64,000 nucleotides of DNA from Curtobacterium flaccumfaciens (lineage in GTDB: Bacteria > Actinomycetota > Actinomycetes > Actinomycetales > Microbacteriaceae): NCBI RefSeq assembly GCF_013359815.1, contig NZ_JABMCF010000036.1, positions 62,001-126,000 on the forward strand, read 5' to 3'. How positions within the stretch are numbered: position 1 is the stretch's first letter; each line of letters begins with the position of its first letter. The position numbers and the translations under genes were made by a program. This document shows, in pieces, positions 35,991 to 44,598 of this stretch. Under the pieces are notes generated by a model. It was not told the origin of the DNA. It made no database searches and worked only from the letters and a program-made list of their open reading frames with translations.

Positions 35991-36710
35991 TCAGCGACCG
36001 TCGCCGTCGGGGTCGATGCCCGAGTCGAGCCCAGGGAGGATCCCGTCCTCGACGGCTCGACGCAGCAGGTCGACCTTCGTCGGGGCCGGGCGACCGACCT
36101 CGACGTACTTCACACGGATCCGGTCGAGGTACTCACGGGCCGTCGAGTACCCGATGCCGAGCTGCTGGGCGGCGAGCTTGAGCGGGAGACCCGAGGCGTA
36201 GAGGTGCAGGATCTCGCGCTCGCGGCGGCCGAGCTGCGCCTTCGCGAAGTCACGGTCGGCGTCGATGGCGCTCGCCCACTCGAGGTTGTTGAGCACGTCA
36301 CCGCGTGCGACGGTGGCGACCGCGGCCATCACCGTCTTGGTGGCCGAGGACTTCGGGATGACGCCGGCAGCCCCTGCTGCGAGCGCCTCACGCACGTTGG
36401 CGACACGGTCCGCGATGGAGTGCACGAGCACCGCCGATCCCGTCCCCTGCACGCCCTTGACGTTCTCGGTCACGGTCGAACCGTCACCGAGGGACAGGTC
36501 GAGGACGACGACGTCGACCTCTCGCCCGTCGAGGTTCTGGACGTACTCGGGGACGCTGGCGGCGGTGAGCACCACCTCGAACCCCTCGTTCTGGCACGCC
36601 GCCTGGATCCCGAGTCGGACGGACTCGTGGTCGTCGACGATCGCGACCCGGACCGGCCTGGTGGCCGCCCCTGACGTCTCGGTGCTGGTGGTTGTCGTTC
36701 CTGCTGCCAC
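35991..36710 (-). CDS. Response regulator, NarL/LuxR family
   Basis: 239 residues from GTG 36710 with AGAGG five bases upstream. Receiver: VAIVDDHESVRLG (D26, D27), VVVLDLSLGDG (phosphoacceptor D71), LVHS (S98), PKS (K120). Output domain near residues 155-225: LGRREREILHLYASGLPLKLAAQQLGIGYSTAREYLDRIRVKYVEVGR, a LuxR HTH with an unusual extension after the recognition helix. First gene of the operon with the kinase and the kinase-like gene. Targets unknown. Confidence 0.92.
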   Translation of the reverse strand: MAAGTTTTSTETSGAATRPVRVAIVDDHESVRLGIQAACQNEGFEVVLTAASVPEYVQNLDGREVDVVVLDLSLGDGSTVTENVKGVQGTGSAVLVHSIADRVANVREALAAGAAGVIPKSSATKTVMAAVATVARGDVLNNLEWASAIDADRDFAKAQLGRREREILHLYASGLPLKLAAQQLGIGYSTAREYLDRIRVKYVEVGRPAPTKVDLLRRAVEDGILPGLDSGIDPDGDGR

Positions 36711-36771
36711 AGTGGCCTCTCGTTCCGATGCGCGACGCCGGCCCCTGAAACCGGAGTGCCATCAACGACCC

Positions 36772-36777
36772 AGGATA
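36772..36777 (-). promoter_or_regulatory. -10 box TATCCT, response regulator operon
   Basis: TATCCT on the minus strand about 60 nt before the GTG at 36710. Confidence 0.45.
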
Positions 36778-36886
36778 CCCAGCCCGGACTCAGGTGCGGG
36801 GCTTCTCCGCTGCGCCACGCTGGCCGGTCCGCCGATTGGTGGACACCCCGACACGCAAGGACCCGCGGTCGAGCGACCCCCGGACC

Positions 36887-38146
36887 TCAGCGCGCGGGGA
36901 CCAGGCGTGCGACGGCTTCCAGGTGGTGGGTGTGCGGGAACAGGTCGAAGGCCCGCAGTGCTTCGAGTCGGTAGCCGAGGTCGGCGAACGTCGCGACGTC
37001 GCGGGCCAGCGCCACCGGGTCGCACGCCACGTAGACGACCTGCTCCGGCTGGAGCGCGGCGATCTGCACGACCACGTCACGACCGGCACCGGCGCGGGGC
37101 GGGTCGAGCACGATCGTGCCGGCGCGGAAGCGGTCCTTCTCGGCGCGCGAGGCGTTCGCCACCGTGTTCGTCAGCCAGCGGTCGACGCGGCCGGTCTCGG
37201 CGCGGGCGCCGAGCCACTCGGACAGGTTCTCCTGCGCGTGCTCGGTGGCACGGGCGGCACTCTCGACGCTCGTGATGCGCGCCTTCGGGCCGACCAGGTC
37301 GCCGAGGGCGGCGGCGAGCAGGCCGACGCCGCCGTACAGGTCCAGGTGGGTGCCCTCGGGGTCGAGGCGGTCGCGGTCGACCAGGTCCTGGACGGCCTCG
37401 GTGAGCACGGTCGCCGCGGCGCGGTGCACCTGCCAGAACCCGTTGTCGTCGACCTGGAACGTGCGCTCCCCCACGACCTCGGTCACCACGGTGGGCTTCT
37501 GGTCGTCGATGACGAGCCGCGCGCCCTCGGAGCCGCTCGGTGCGAGGACGTCGATGACCGACGAGCCCGGCAGCGCACCACGGCCGAGCGGGGCGCTCTG
37601 CTGCACGACGGCGGTCGCGAGCGGCAGGCCGGTCACCGGGATGACGGAGTGGGAGCGCGCCGCGAACGGGCCTGCGGTGCCCTGCTCGTCGACGTGCAGC
37701 CGGACGCGGGTGCGCCAGCCGAGGCCGTTCGCCGCGTCGTCACCGGGCGCTGCCTCGACGACGACGTCGTGGCCGAGCACCTCGGCGAGGTCCATCCGTG
37801 CGAACCGTGCGAACGAGTCGACGAGGACGTCGTGCTTGAGCGTGCGCTGGTGTGCGAGGGCGATGTGACCGAACTCGGCACCACCCGGGCGCGTCTCGGG
37901 GTCACGCTCGAGCGCGGCCTCGGGCCAGACGTGGTCGACGCGGTGCTCGCTCGGCGTGATGACGCTCACCGTGTCGGCGCGCCAGAACGACTTCTTGCGG
38001 TCCTCGGTCACCCGGGCGACGACGCGCTCCCCGGGGATCGCGTCCGAGACGAAGACCACCCGTCCTTCGTGCCGTGCCACCGAGATGCCGCCGTGGGCGA
38101 TCCCGGTGACGTCGAGTTCGAGCAGCGTGCCGACGGATTCACCCAT
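36887..38146 (-). CDS. RNA uracil-C5 methyltransferase (TrmA/RumA family) with TRAM domain
   Basis: 419 residues from ATG 38146; a longer upstream frame is antisense to maf. N-terminal TRAM domain LELDVTGIAHGGISVARHEGRVVFVSDAIPGERV. Catalytic part: DNGFWQVHRAAATVLTEAV, DLYGGVGLLAAAL (SAM site), TIVLDPPRAGAGRDV and VYVACDPVALARDV with the nucleophilic Cys. Methylates U to m5U in rRNA or tRNA. The iron-sulfur cysteines of RlmD are not visible. Head-to-head with maf, only 14 nt between start codons. Confidence 0.92.
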   Translation of the reverse strand: MGESVGTLLELDVTGIAHGGISVARHEGRVVFVSDAIPGERVVARVTEDRKKSFWRADTVSVITPSEHRVDHVWPEAALERDPETRPGGAEFGHIALAHQRTLKHDVLVDSFARFARMDLAEVLGHDVVVEAAPGDDAANGLGWRTRVRLHVDEQGTAGPFAARSHSVIPVTGLPLATAVVQQSAPLGRGALPGSSVIDVLAPSGSEGARLVIDDQKPTVVTEVVGERTFQVDDNGFWQVHRAAATVLTEAVQDLVDRDRLDPEGTHLDLYGGVGLLAAALGDLVGPKARITSVESAARATEHAQENLSEWLGARAETGRVDRWLTNTVANASRAEKDRFRAGTIVLDPPRAGAGRDVVVQIAALQPEQVVYVACDPVALARDVATFADLGYRLEALRAFDLFPHTHHLEAVARLVPAR

Positions 38147-38160
38147 GGTGAGATGGTCCC

Positions 38161-38955
38161 ATGCGTCTGTACCTCGCGAGTACATCCCCCGCCCGCCGAG
38201 CACTGCTCGCCCAGTCCGGGATCGAACCCGTGCTCGTGTCCCCCGGGGTCGACGAGGACGCCGTCGGCGCCGCCGCCGCGGCATCGCTCGGCCGTGACCT
38301 GACCGGTCCGGAGCTCGTCTCGCTCCTCGCCGTCGCCAAGGCGTCCGCGGTCGCCGACTCCGCGGTCGCCGGGTCACCGGTCGACGGGGTGGTGTTCGGC
38401 GGCGACTCCGCGTTCGAGGTCGACGGACAGCTGTACGGCAAGCCGCACGACCCCGCGGTCGCCCGGGAGCGCTGGCGGCAGATGCTCGCCGCCGGCGGCG
38501 GGACCCTGTGGAGCGGACACTGCGTGATCGATCGACGGCGCGACGACCGGCACCGGGACCCGGAACCGGCCACGGGACGGCCTGGAGGCGCGGCACCGGC
38601 CCGCACCGTGCCTCCCGTCCGGTCCCTGGTCACGTCCACCGCCGGCGTCCCGCAGCTCGGTGACGTCGCGCCCGGCGGGTCGGCGCTGGCCGCCGCCGGC
38701 GACCGCGTGGTCGCGGTCGACAGCGCGGTGCTGACCTTCGCCGACGACGTGTCCGTCGACGAGATCGACGCGTACGTCGCGACGGGCGAGCCGCTCGAGG
38801 TGGCGGGTGCCTTCACCATCGACGGTCGGGCCGCGGCGTACATCACGCGGATCGACGGGGCACCGTCCGCCGTGATCGGGATGTCGCTGCCGGTGCTGCG
38901 GTCGATGCTCCTCCGGGGCTTCGGCATCGCCTGGCACGACCTGTGGGCACTGTAG
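38161..38955 (+). CDS. maf: Maf-like nucleotide pyrophosphatase with internal insertion
   Basis: 264 residues against a usual 190-215. N-terminal [20 protein letters not shown] and [16 protein letters not shown] are typical, then [14 protein letters not shown]. After this, residues about 127-182 are an extra Arg/Pro/Ala-rich stretch before the normal [35 protein letters not shown] and [13 protein letters not shown]. The motif GGDSAFE replaces the common GADT(V/I)V but keeps D82. Maf proteins hydrolyse non-canonical or standard NTPs. The insertion contains a degenerate GGAGGC palindrome (38574-38626). The frame stays open, so the gene may be functional. Confidence 0.85.
   Translation: MRLYLASTSPARRALLAQSGIEPVLVSPGVDEDAVGAAAAASLGRDLTGPELVSLLAVAKASAVADSAVAGSPVDGVVFGGDSAFEVDGQLYGKPHDPAVARERWRQMLAAGGGTLWSGHCVIDRRRDDRHRDPEPATGRPGGAAPARTVPPVRSLVTSTAGVPQLGDVAPGGSALAAAGDRVVAVDSAVLTFADDVSVDEIDAYVATGEPLEVAGAFTIDGRAAAYITRIDGAPSAVIGMSLPVLRSMLLRGFGIAWHDLWAL
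38574..38626. repeat. Degenerate GGGAGGCCCG-family palindrome inside maf
   Basis: GGAGGCGCGG (38584-38593) pairs with CCGTGCCTCC (38606-38615), 9 of 10, inside an outer GGGAC/GTCCC (38574-38578 and 38622-38626). The right half TGCCTCCCGTCC matches the family arms at gene ends. It falls exactly in the extra segment of maf. Confidence 0.55.
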
Positions 38956-39020
38956 ACATCCGCACCTGTTCCGGGTGGTTCTTTGTGGGTGCCAGTCAAA
39001 ACGCACTCCCGCCGCACGAA

Positions 39021-39026
39021 TACGCT
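39021..39026 (+). promoter_or_regulatory. -10 box TACGCT, carboxylase alpha gene (leaderless)
   Basis: TACGCT, 8 nt before the ATG at 39035. Confidence 0.5.
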
Positions 39027-39034
39027 GCTGTGTC

Positions 39035-40819
39035 ATGCCCCGTATCAGCAAGGTCCTCATCGCGAACCGCGGCGAGATCGCCGTCCGCATCATCCGCGCG
39101 GCCCGCGACGCGGGCAAGGCATCGGTCGCGGTCTACGCCGACCAGGACCGCGATGCCCTGCACGCCCGCCTCGCCGACGAGGCCTACGCGCTGAACGGCA
39201 CCACGAGCGCCGACACGTACCTCGTCATCGACAAGATCATCTCGGTCGCCCGCCGTTCCGGTGCGGACGCCGTGCACCCGGGCTACGGGTTCCTCGCCGA
39301 GAACGCCGACTTCGCCCGCGCCGTCATCGATGCCGGGCTCGTCTGGATCGGCCCGTCGCCGGAGTCGATCGAGCGCCTCGGCGACAAGGTCTCCGCGCGC
39401 CACGTCGCCGAGAAGGTGGGCGCGCCGCTCGCCCCCGGCACCATCGAGCCCGTGCAGGACGTCTCCGAGGTCTTCGACTTCGTCGACCAGGTCGGTCTGC
39501 CCGTCGCGATCAAGGCGGCGTTCGGCGGTGGCGGTCGTGGTCTGAAGGTCGTCCGCGACCGTGCCTCGGTCGAGGAGCTCTTCGAGTCCGCCACGCGTGA
39601 GGCGATCGCCGCGTTCGGTCGGGGCGAGTGCTTCGTCGAGAAGTACCTGGACAAGCCGCGCCACGTCGAGACCCAGTGCCTGGCGGACGAGCACGGCAAC
39701 GTCGTCGTGGTCTCCACCCGCGACTGCTCGCTGCAGCGACGCCACCAGAAGCTCGTCGAGGAAGCCCCGGCGCCCTACCTGACGCCCGAGCAGCAGACCG
39801 CACTGTACGAGTCGTCGAAGGCGATCCTGCGCGAGGTCGGCTACGTCGGCGCCGGCACCTGCGAGTTCCTCATCGGCGCCGACGGCACCGTGTCGTTCCT
39901 CGAGGTCAACACCCGCCTGCAGGTCGAGCACTGCGTCTCCGAAGAGGTCACCGGCATCGACCTGGTGCGCGAGCAGTTCCGCATCGCCGAGGGTGGCGTG
40001 CTCGACTACTCGGACCCCACGCCGCGGGGACACTCGTTCGAGTTCCGGATCAACGGCGAGGACCCGGGTCGCAACTTCTTCCCCGCGCCCGGCCCGGTGC
40101 ACGCCTTCAACGCACCGTCCGGCCCCGGCGTCCGTGTCGACTCGGGTGTCGTCTCCGGTGACGTCGTGTCCGGCTCGTTCGACTCGATGCTCGCGAAGCT
40201 GATCGTCACCGGCGCCACCCGTGCCGAGGCGCTGGAGCGTTCGCGTCGTGCACTCGCCGAGTTCGAGGTCACCGGCCTGCCGACCGTGCTCCCCTTCCAC
40301 CGTGCCGTGGTGTCCGACCCGGCGTTCGCGACGGCCGACGACGAGCCGTTCAGCATCTACACGCAGTGGATCGAGACCGACTTCGTGAACGACATCCCGG
40401 CGTGGAGCGGCTCCCCCGAGGAACTGCCGGCCCCGGCTGCGCGCGACAGCGTCGTGGTCGAGGTGCAGGGCAAGCGCATCGAGGTCACCATGCCGTCGAT
40501 CGTCGGTGGCGGTGCTGCCGGTGGTGTCGCCGGTCGTCGTCCGGCCGGCCCCACCGCTCCCCCGAAGCGCCGCTCGTCGGCCGTCCGCGGGGGTCTGGCG
40601 AAGTCCGGGTCGTCCGTCGCGTCGCCGATGCAGGCCACCGTGGTGAAGCTCGCGGTCGCCGAGGGCGACACCGTGGTGAAGGGCGACCTGCTCGTCGTGC
40701 TCGAGGCCATGAAGATGGAGCAGCCCGTGCAGGCCCACAAGGACGGCGTCGTCACCGGGCTGAACGCCCCGGTCGGCCAGACGGTCTCGTCCGGTCACGT
40801 GCTGCTCGAGCTCGCGTAG
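39035..40819 (+). CDS. Acyl-CoA carboxylase alpha subunit (biotin carboxylase + BCCP)
   Basis: 594 residues from ATG 39035; an extended start at 38975 is rejected because the TACGCT box lies between. Biotin carboxylase: [49 protein letters not shown] (ATP-grasp loop), [38 protein letters not shown] Ser/Gly/Pro hinge near residues 490-525 leads to the biotinyl domain with the EAMKMEQ motif, biotinylated Lys about 560. Works with the beta and epsilon subunits at 31-33 kb, and needs BirA at 30-31 kb. Fatty acid or propionate metabolism. Confidence 0.95.
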   Translation: MPRISKVLIANRGEIAVRIIRAARDAGKASVAVYADQDRDALHARLADEAYALNGTTSADTYLVIDKIISVARRSGADAVHPGYGFLAENADFARAVIDAGLVWIGPSPESIERLGDKVSARHVAEKVGAPLAPGTIEPVQDVSEVFDFVDQVGLPVAIKAAFGGGGRGLKVVRDRASVEELFESATREAIAAFGRGECFVEKYLDKPRHVETQCLADEHGNVVVVSTRDCSLQRRHQKLVEEAPAPYLTPEQQTALYESSKAILREVGYVGAGTCEFLIGADGTVSFLEVNTRLQVEHCVSEEVTGIDLVREQFRIAEGGVLDYSDPTPRGHSFEFRINGEDPGRNFFPAPGPVHAFNAPSGPGVRVDSGVVSGDVVSGSFDSMLAKLIVTGATRAEALERSRRALAEFEVTGLPTVLPFHRAVVSDPAFATADDEPFSIYTQWIETDFVNDIPAWSGSPEELPAPAARDSVVVEVQGKRIEVTMPSIVGGGAAGGVAGRRPAGPTAPPKRRSSAVRGGLAKSGSSVASPMQATVVKLAVAEGDTVVKGDLLVVLEAMKMEQPVQAHKDGVVTGLNAPVGQTVSSGHVLLELA

Positions 40820-40836
40820 CGCGGAGGTTCCGTCTC

Positions 40837-40906
40837 GCAAAACACCGGTGTTCGCCGGTTGAACACGCGCAACCCGCGGTTCGACTCGTGAACACCGGTG
40901 TTTTGC
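40837..40906. repeat. 70-nt hairpin element A (17-bp arms), flanking AbiEi-like gene
   Basis: GCAAAACACCGGTGTTC at 40837-40853 and its exact complement at 40890-40906, with a 36-nt centre that extends the stem with G-U and one mismatch. Each arm itself contains the 12-bp palindrome AACACCGGTGTT. Lies between convergent accA-type and AbiEi-like genes, so it can act as a bidirectional terminator; the same arms and spacing recur at 41926. Confidence 0.8.
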
Positions 40907-40907
40907 T

Positions 40908-41834
40908 TCATCGAACACGGCGCACTCCGGCCGCCTCGAGTGCCAAGGGGCCGTTGCCGCCCGGCTGCACGTCCGGCCACGTCACGCGGACGACCCTCCG
41001 GACGTGGCGGTGGGCACGGAGCCGGTCCTCCCGGAGCTTCTCGTCGATGACGACGCGCTCGGGCGAGCGACCAGCGCGCGTCGTCCGGTCGCGGTACTTG
41101 ACCAGCCCGTCGAACTCCACCACGACGCCGGCGTCCTCGAACCAGAAGTCCACCCGGCCGATCAGGCCTGCCGCATCACGGAACTCCTGCTGCAGCACCG
41201 GCGCCGGGAACCCCGCTTCTGCCCAGCACAGCCGCGCCACTGACTCACCCGGCGAGTCAGCAGCCGCGTCCGCGAACTCGATCGCCCGTCGCGCGCGGGT
41301 GGACGCGCGCGGACGCGGCTCCCGGCTGCGCAGTTCGGCGAGCAGCGCGTCCTGCGACACTCCTCGGGCCAGCACCGCGTCCAACACGACCACCGCCGTG
41401 CGGAACGATGCTCGGAGCGCGACGTCGACCCCGGTGACCACGAGGGTCGTGACGGGCAGGCCGCCGACGCTCGCACAGGCGATGGTGCGACCCGCCCCTC
41501 CGACCTTCTGCAGGTGTGCGCGACGTTGCCCGGTGGCTCGACGCGGATCGGTGGCGACGACGTGCTCGGGGAACTCCCCGAGCCACGGGAGTCCGAGCAT
41601 CGCCACAGCCGACTCGTGGGAGATCACGAGGGCGGTGTGGATGTTCGGCGCGACCGCTTCGACCCGTGCTCGATGGCGCTCCGCTGCGCTCGCTGCTTCG
41701 AACGCGCCACGTTCGACGTACCGACCCGCCGTCAGGCGGATGAGGGTCCCGCGGCGAGCGGCATCCGCGAGCCGTCGGTGCGCTCTCGGATCGGGATCGC
41801 CCGGAGCCGCGCCGAACACCGTGATGTGAGCCAT
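40908..41834 (-). CDS. AbiEi-like winged-helix + PD-(D/E)XK/DUF559-like protein, solitary
   Basis: 308 residues from ATG 41834. N-terminal part has AHRRLADAARRGTLIRLTAGRYVERGAF, matching the AbiEi antitoxin-type winged helix, followed by ALVISHESAVAMLGLPWLG and VPTxxVV-like segments of that family. The C-terminal 90 residues look like a small nuclease fold: GRVDFWFEDAGVVVEFDGLVKY then EKLREDRLRAHRHVRRVVRVTW, giving D, E-x-D and K in DUF559/Vsr-like order. No AbiEii toxin lies beside it. Function is unknown; a DNA-binding nuclease or regulator is an inference. Both ends are bordered by the matched 70-nt hairpins A and B. Confidence 0.75.
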   Translation of the reverse strand: MAHITVFGAAPGDPDPRAHRRLADAARRGTLIRLTAGRYVERGAFEAASAAERHRARVEAVAPNIHTALVISHESAVAMLGLPWLGEFPEHVVATDPRRATGQRRAHLQKVGGAGRTIACASVGGLPVTTLVVTGVDVALRASFRTAVVVLDAVLARGVSQDALLAELRSREPRPRASTRARRAIEFADAAADSPGESVARLCWAEAGFPAPVLQQEFRDAAGLIGRVDFWFEDAGVVVEFDGLVKYRDRTTRAGRSPERVVIDEKLREDRLRAHRHVRRVVRVTWPDVQPGGNGPLALEAAGVRRVR

Positions 41835-41925
41835 GGCCCAACGGTCACGGCTCCCGCGCGGCCCACACGACGGCAACACGCTCCTTGTGAGGAGCCCTCG
41901 CTCCCCCACCCCCTGTGGAGGAACA

Positions 41926-41995
41926 GCAAAACACCGGTGTTCGCGCTCTGCACCGCGTTGTGCGGGTGTCCAGAGCGCGAACACCGGTGTTTTGC
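41926..41995. repeat. 70-nt hairpin element B (25-bp arms), flanking AbiEi-like gene
   Basis: The same 17-mer arms as element A (41926-41942 and 41979-41995) around a 36-nt centre. Here the perfect stem extends to 25 bp (41926-41950 with 41971-41995). It sits right after the phosphohexomutase stop, so it probably terminates that leftward operon. Confidence 0.82.
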
Positions 41996-42005
41996 GGACC
42001 GCGCC

Positions 42006-43682
42006 CTACGACACCAAGGGGCGCACCGACTCGGCGAGGGCGTCGACCAGGCGCTGGGCCTCGGCGGGGGTGTCCGCGACGGTGTCGATGTAGACCTTCA
42101 CCTTGGGCTCGGTCCCGCTCGGGCGGACGATCACCCGGGCGTCGCCGGACAGGTCGTAGCGCAGGATGTCCGAGGGCGGGAAGCCCGCCACCCCGTCGGC
42201 GTAGTCCGTCACCGTGTGCACGTCGAGCCCGCCGAGCGTCGACGGCGGCGTGGACCGGAGCGACGCCATGATCTCGCCGATGCGTGACAGGTCGTCGACG
42301 CGGGTCGCCACCTGCCCCGACGCGAACGCGCCGAACTCGGCGGCGAAGGCCTCGAGGTGATCGGCGATGGTCGAGCCGGACGCGGCGAGCTCGTCGGCGA
42401 GGGACAGCAGTTCGAGCGCAGCCGAGATGCCGTCCTTGTCGCGCACGACCGACGGGTCGACCAGGTAGCCCAGGGCCTCTTCGTAGCCGAACAGCAGCTC
42501 GGGCACCCGCGAGACCCACTTGAAGCCGGTCAGGGTGTCGCGGTACTCCAGCCCGTGGCGCGCAGCCACCCGGGCCAACGCCGGCGACGAGACGATCGAC
42601 GCGGCGAGCGTGCCGGTCGCGCCCGACTCGGACGCCCGTGCAGCGGCACGCCACCCGAGCAGCCAGCCGACCTCGTTGCCCGACAGCCGGCGGTAGGACG
42701 GCGCACCGGCGTCCGCGGCCGTCGGGATCGCGAGTGCGAGCCGGTCGGCGTCGGGGTCGTTCGCGATCACCAGGTCGGCGCCGACGGCGAGACCACGGGC
42801 GATCGCCAGGTCCATCGCGCCGGGCTCTTCCGGGTTCGGGAAGGAGACCGTCGGGAATGCTCCGTCCGGCTCGATCTGCTCCGGCACCACGGTCGGTGAC
42901 GCGAACCCGGCGGCGACGAACACCGCGCGAGCGGTCTCCCACCCGACGCCGTGCATGGCCGTGTAGACGACCTTCGGCTGCTCGTCGACCCCGAGTACCG
43001 GAGCGGGCACGATCGCGGCCGTGGCGGCCACGTAGGCGTCGACCAGAGCCGACGTCGCGACGGTGTAGTCCGTGCCACGCGGCAGGTCGGTGACGGACCC
43101 CGCGGCGACGGCGTCGATGGCGTCCGCGATCTCGCCGTCGACGGGCGGCACGATCTGCGAGCCGTCGTCGTCCTGACCGAGGTAGACCTTGTACCCGTTG
43201 TCCCGCGGCGGGTTGTGGCTCGCGGTGACCATGACGCCGGCGCCGACGTCGAGGTGCCGGACGGCGAACGCGAGCACCGGCGTCGGCAGGGCCGAGGGCA
43301 GCAGGGTGACCTCGAGCCCGAGGCCGCGCATGACCTCGGCCGAGTCACGTGCGAAGACGTCCGAGTTCACCCGGCCGTCGTACCCGATCACGACGCTGCG
43401 CGAGCGCCCGGTGTCGATGAGGAACCGTGCGAGCCCTGCAGCGGCCTGGGTCACGACGACCCGGTTCATCCGCAGCGGGCCCCAGCCGAGCTCGGCACGA
43501 AGGCCGGCGGTGCCGAACTGGAGCCGGCCGTCGAACCGCTCGGCGAGCGCCCGGACAGCGGGACCGTCACCGTCGGCCGCCGCGTCGATCGCCGCGGCCA
43601 GCTCGTCGCGGGTCTCGGGGTCGGGGTCCTGCGCCAGCCACGCCCGCGCGGTGCCGAGCACCTGGTCGAGGTCGAGCTTCAC
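42006..43682 (-). CDS. Phosphohexomutase (phosphoglucomutase/phosphomannomutase family)
   Basis: 558 residues from a GTG at 43682 that overlaps the PNP stop by 4 nt. Catalytic serine loop GVMVTASHNPPRDNGYKVYLG, metal loop VIANDPDADRLALAIP, sugar loop GYEEALGYLVDP, and phosphate loop VIVRPSGTEPKVKVYI are all complete. Interconverts 1- and 6-phosphosugars. Its pairing with nucleoside phosphorylase suggests a phosphopentomutase-like use of (deoxy)ribose-1-phosphate, as seen for this subfamily; mannose or glucose supply for glycan synthesis is the other option. Confidence 0.92.
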   Translation of the reverse strand: MKLDLDQVLGTARAWLAQDPDPETRDELAAAIDAAADGDGPAVRALAERFDGRLQFGTAGLRAELGWGPLRMNRVVVTQAAAGLARFLIDTGRSRSVVIGYDGRVNSDVFARDSAEVMRGLGLEVTLLPSALPTPVLAFAVRHLDVGAGVMVTASHNPPRDNGYKVYLGQDDDGSQIVPPVDGEIADAIDAVAAGSVTDLPRGTDYTVATSALVDAYVAATAAIVPAPVLGVDEQPKVVYTAMHGVGWETARAVFVAAGFASPTVVPEQIEPDGAFPTVSFPNPEEPGAMDLAIARGLAVGADLVIANDPDADRLALAIPTAADAGAPSYRRLSGNEVGWLLGWRAAARASESGATGTLAASIVSSPALARVAARHGLEYRDTLTGFKWVSRVPELLFGYEEALGYLVDPSVVRDKDGISAALELLSLADELAASGSTIADHLEAFAAEFGAFASGQVATRVDDLSRIGEIMASLRSTPPSTLGGLDVHTVTDYADGVAGFPPSDILRYDLSGDARVIVRPSGTEPKVKVYIDTVADTPAEAQRLVDALAESVRPLVS

Positions 43683-44521
43683 GACGCCGGCTGCCCGAGT
43701 GCGGCGACCACGCGTGCGAGCAGGTCGGCGATCACCGGCTCGGCCTGCTTGCCGGCCTCGAGCACCTCGGTGTGCGACAACGGGGTCTTCTGGATGCCCG
43801 CGGCGAGGTTCGTGATGAGCGAGAACCCGAGGACCTCCATGCCGGCCTGACGGGCCGCGATGGCCTCGAGCGCGGTCGACATGCCGACGATGTGTCCGCC
43901 GATGGTCTTCGCCATCTGGACCTCGGCCGGGGTCTCGTAGTGCGGGCCGCGGAACTGCGTGTACACGCCCTCGTCGAGCGACGGGTCGACCGTCCGGGCC
44001 AGCTCGCGCAGACGCGCCGAATACAGGTCGGTCAGGTCGATGAACGTCGCGCCCTCGAGCGGGCTGTCCGCGGTCAGGTTGATGTGGTCGCTGATGAGCA
44101 CCGGGGTGCCCGGGGTCCAGTGCTCCTTGATGCCGCCGGCGCCGTTGGTCAGCACCATGATCGAGGCACCGGTCGCAGCCGCCGTGCGGACGCTGTGCAC
44201 GACCCGACGGACCCCGTGACCCTCGTAGTAGTGGGTGCGGGCACCGATGACGAGCGCGTGGCGGCCGTCGGCGAGGCGGATCGACCGGATCGTGCCGGAG
44301 TGTCCGGGGACGGCCGAGGCGCTGAACCCGGGGACCTGCTCGGCCGGGATCTCGGACACGGTCTCACCGATGATGTCGGCGGCCTTGCCCCAGCCCGACC
44401 CGAGGGTCAGGGCGATGTCGTGCCGCTCGATGCCGGACTGTTCGGCGATGGCGACTGCGGCGGCCCGCGCGACCTCGAACGGGTCGGCAGCGGGGTCGTT
44501 CAGCGGGTTCTCGGTGCTCAT
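43679..44521 (-). CDS. Purine nucleoside phosphorylase
   Basis: Splits purine (deoxy)nucleosides with phosphate to base and pentose-1-phosphate. 280 residues. LTLGSGWGKAADIIG, VIGARTHYYEGHGVRRVVHSVRTAAATGA, LTNGAGGIKEHWTPGTPVLISDHINLT, YTQFRGPHYETPAEVQMAKTIGGHIVGMSTALEAIAARQAGMEVLGFSLITNLAAGI all follow trimeric PNP. Leaderless ATG with TAGAGT six bases upstream. Coupled to the mutase downstream. Confidence 0.95.
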   Translation of the reverse strand: MSTENPLNDPAADPFEVARAAAVAIAEQSGIERHDIALTLGSGWGKAADIIGETVSEIPAEQVPGFSASAVPGHSGTIRSIRLADGRHALVIGARTHYYEGHGVRRVVHSVRTAAATGASIMVLTNGAGGIKEHWTPGTPVLISDHINLTADSPLEGATFIDLTDLYSARLRELARTVDPSLDEGVYTQFRGPHYETPAEVQMAKTIGGHIVGMSTALEAIAARQAGMEVLGFSLITNLAAGIQKTPLSHTEVLEAGKQAEPVIADLLARVVAALGQPAS

Positions 44522-44527
44522 GCCCCA

Positions 44528-44533
44528 ACTCTA
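44528..44533 (-). promoter_or_regulatory. -10 box TAGAGT, PNP gene (leaderless)
   Basis: TAGAGT on the minus strand, 6 nt before the ATG at 44521. Confidence 0.55.
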
Positions 44534-44546
44534 AAGGGCGGACGCC

Positions 44547-44591
44547 CGCCGCAGCGGCCGCCGCAGCGGCCGCCGCAGCGGCCGCCGCTGC
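44547..44591. repeat. 12-bp tandem repeat CGCCGCAGCGGC, 3.75 copies
   Basis: Three exact copies and one partial copy between the PNP promoter and the IIB stop. The region is non-coding; each unit contains the palindrome-like GCCGC/GCGGC, so it can fold or slip. Confidence 0.7.
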
Positions 44592-44598
44592 ACCCGCC

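Noticed and set aside
36887..38146. Iron-sulfur RlmD-type rRNA methyltransferase
   Set aside because: The four-cysteine cluster motif is not visible, so only the TrmA/RumA superfamily level is claimed.
38996..40918. 640-residue leftward frame opposite the carboxylase alpha gene
   Set aside because: Shadow of the alpha subunit; no recognisable domain.
40908..41834. Complete AbiE toxin-antitoxin pair
   Set aside because: Only the AbiEi-like part is present; no AbiEii nucleotidyltransferase lies on either side or strand.
44547..44591. 12-bp repeats as a CRISPR or origin iteron cluster
   Set aside because: Too short, no spacers, and no replication gene nearby.
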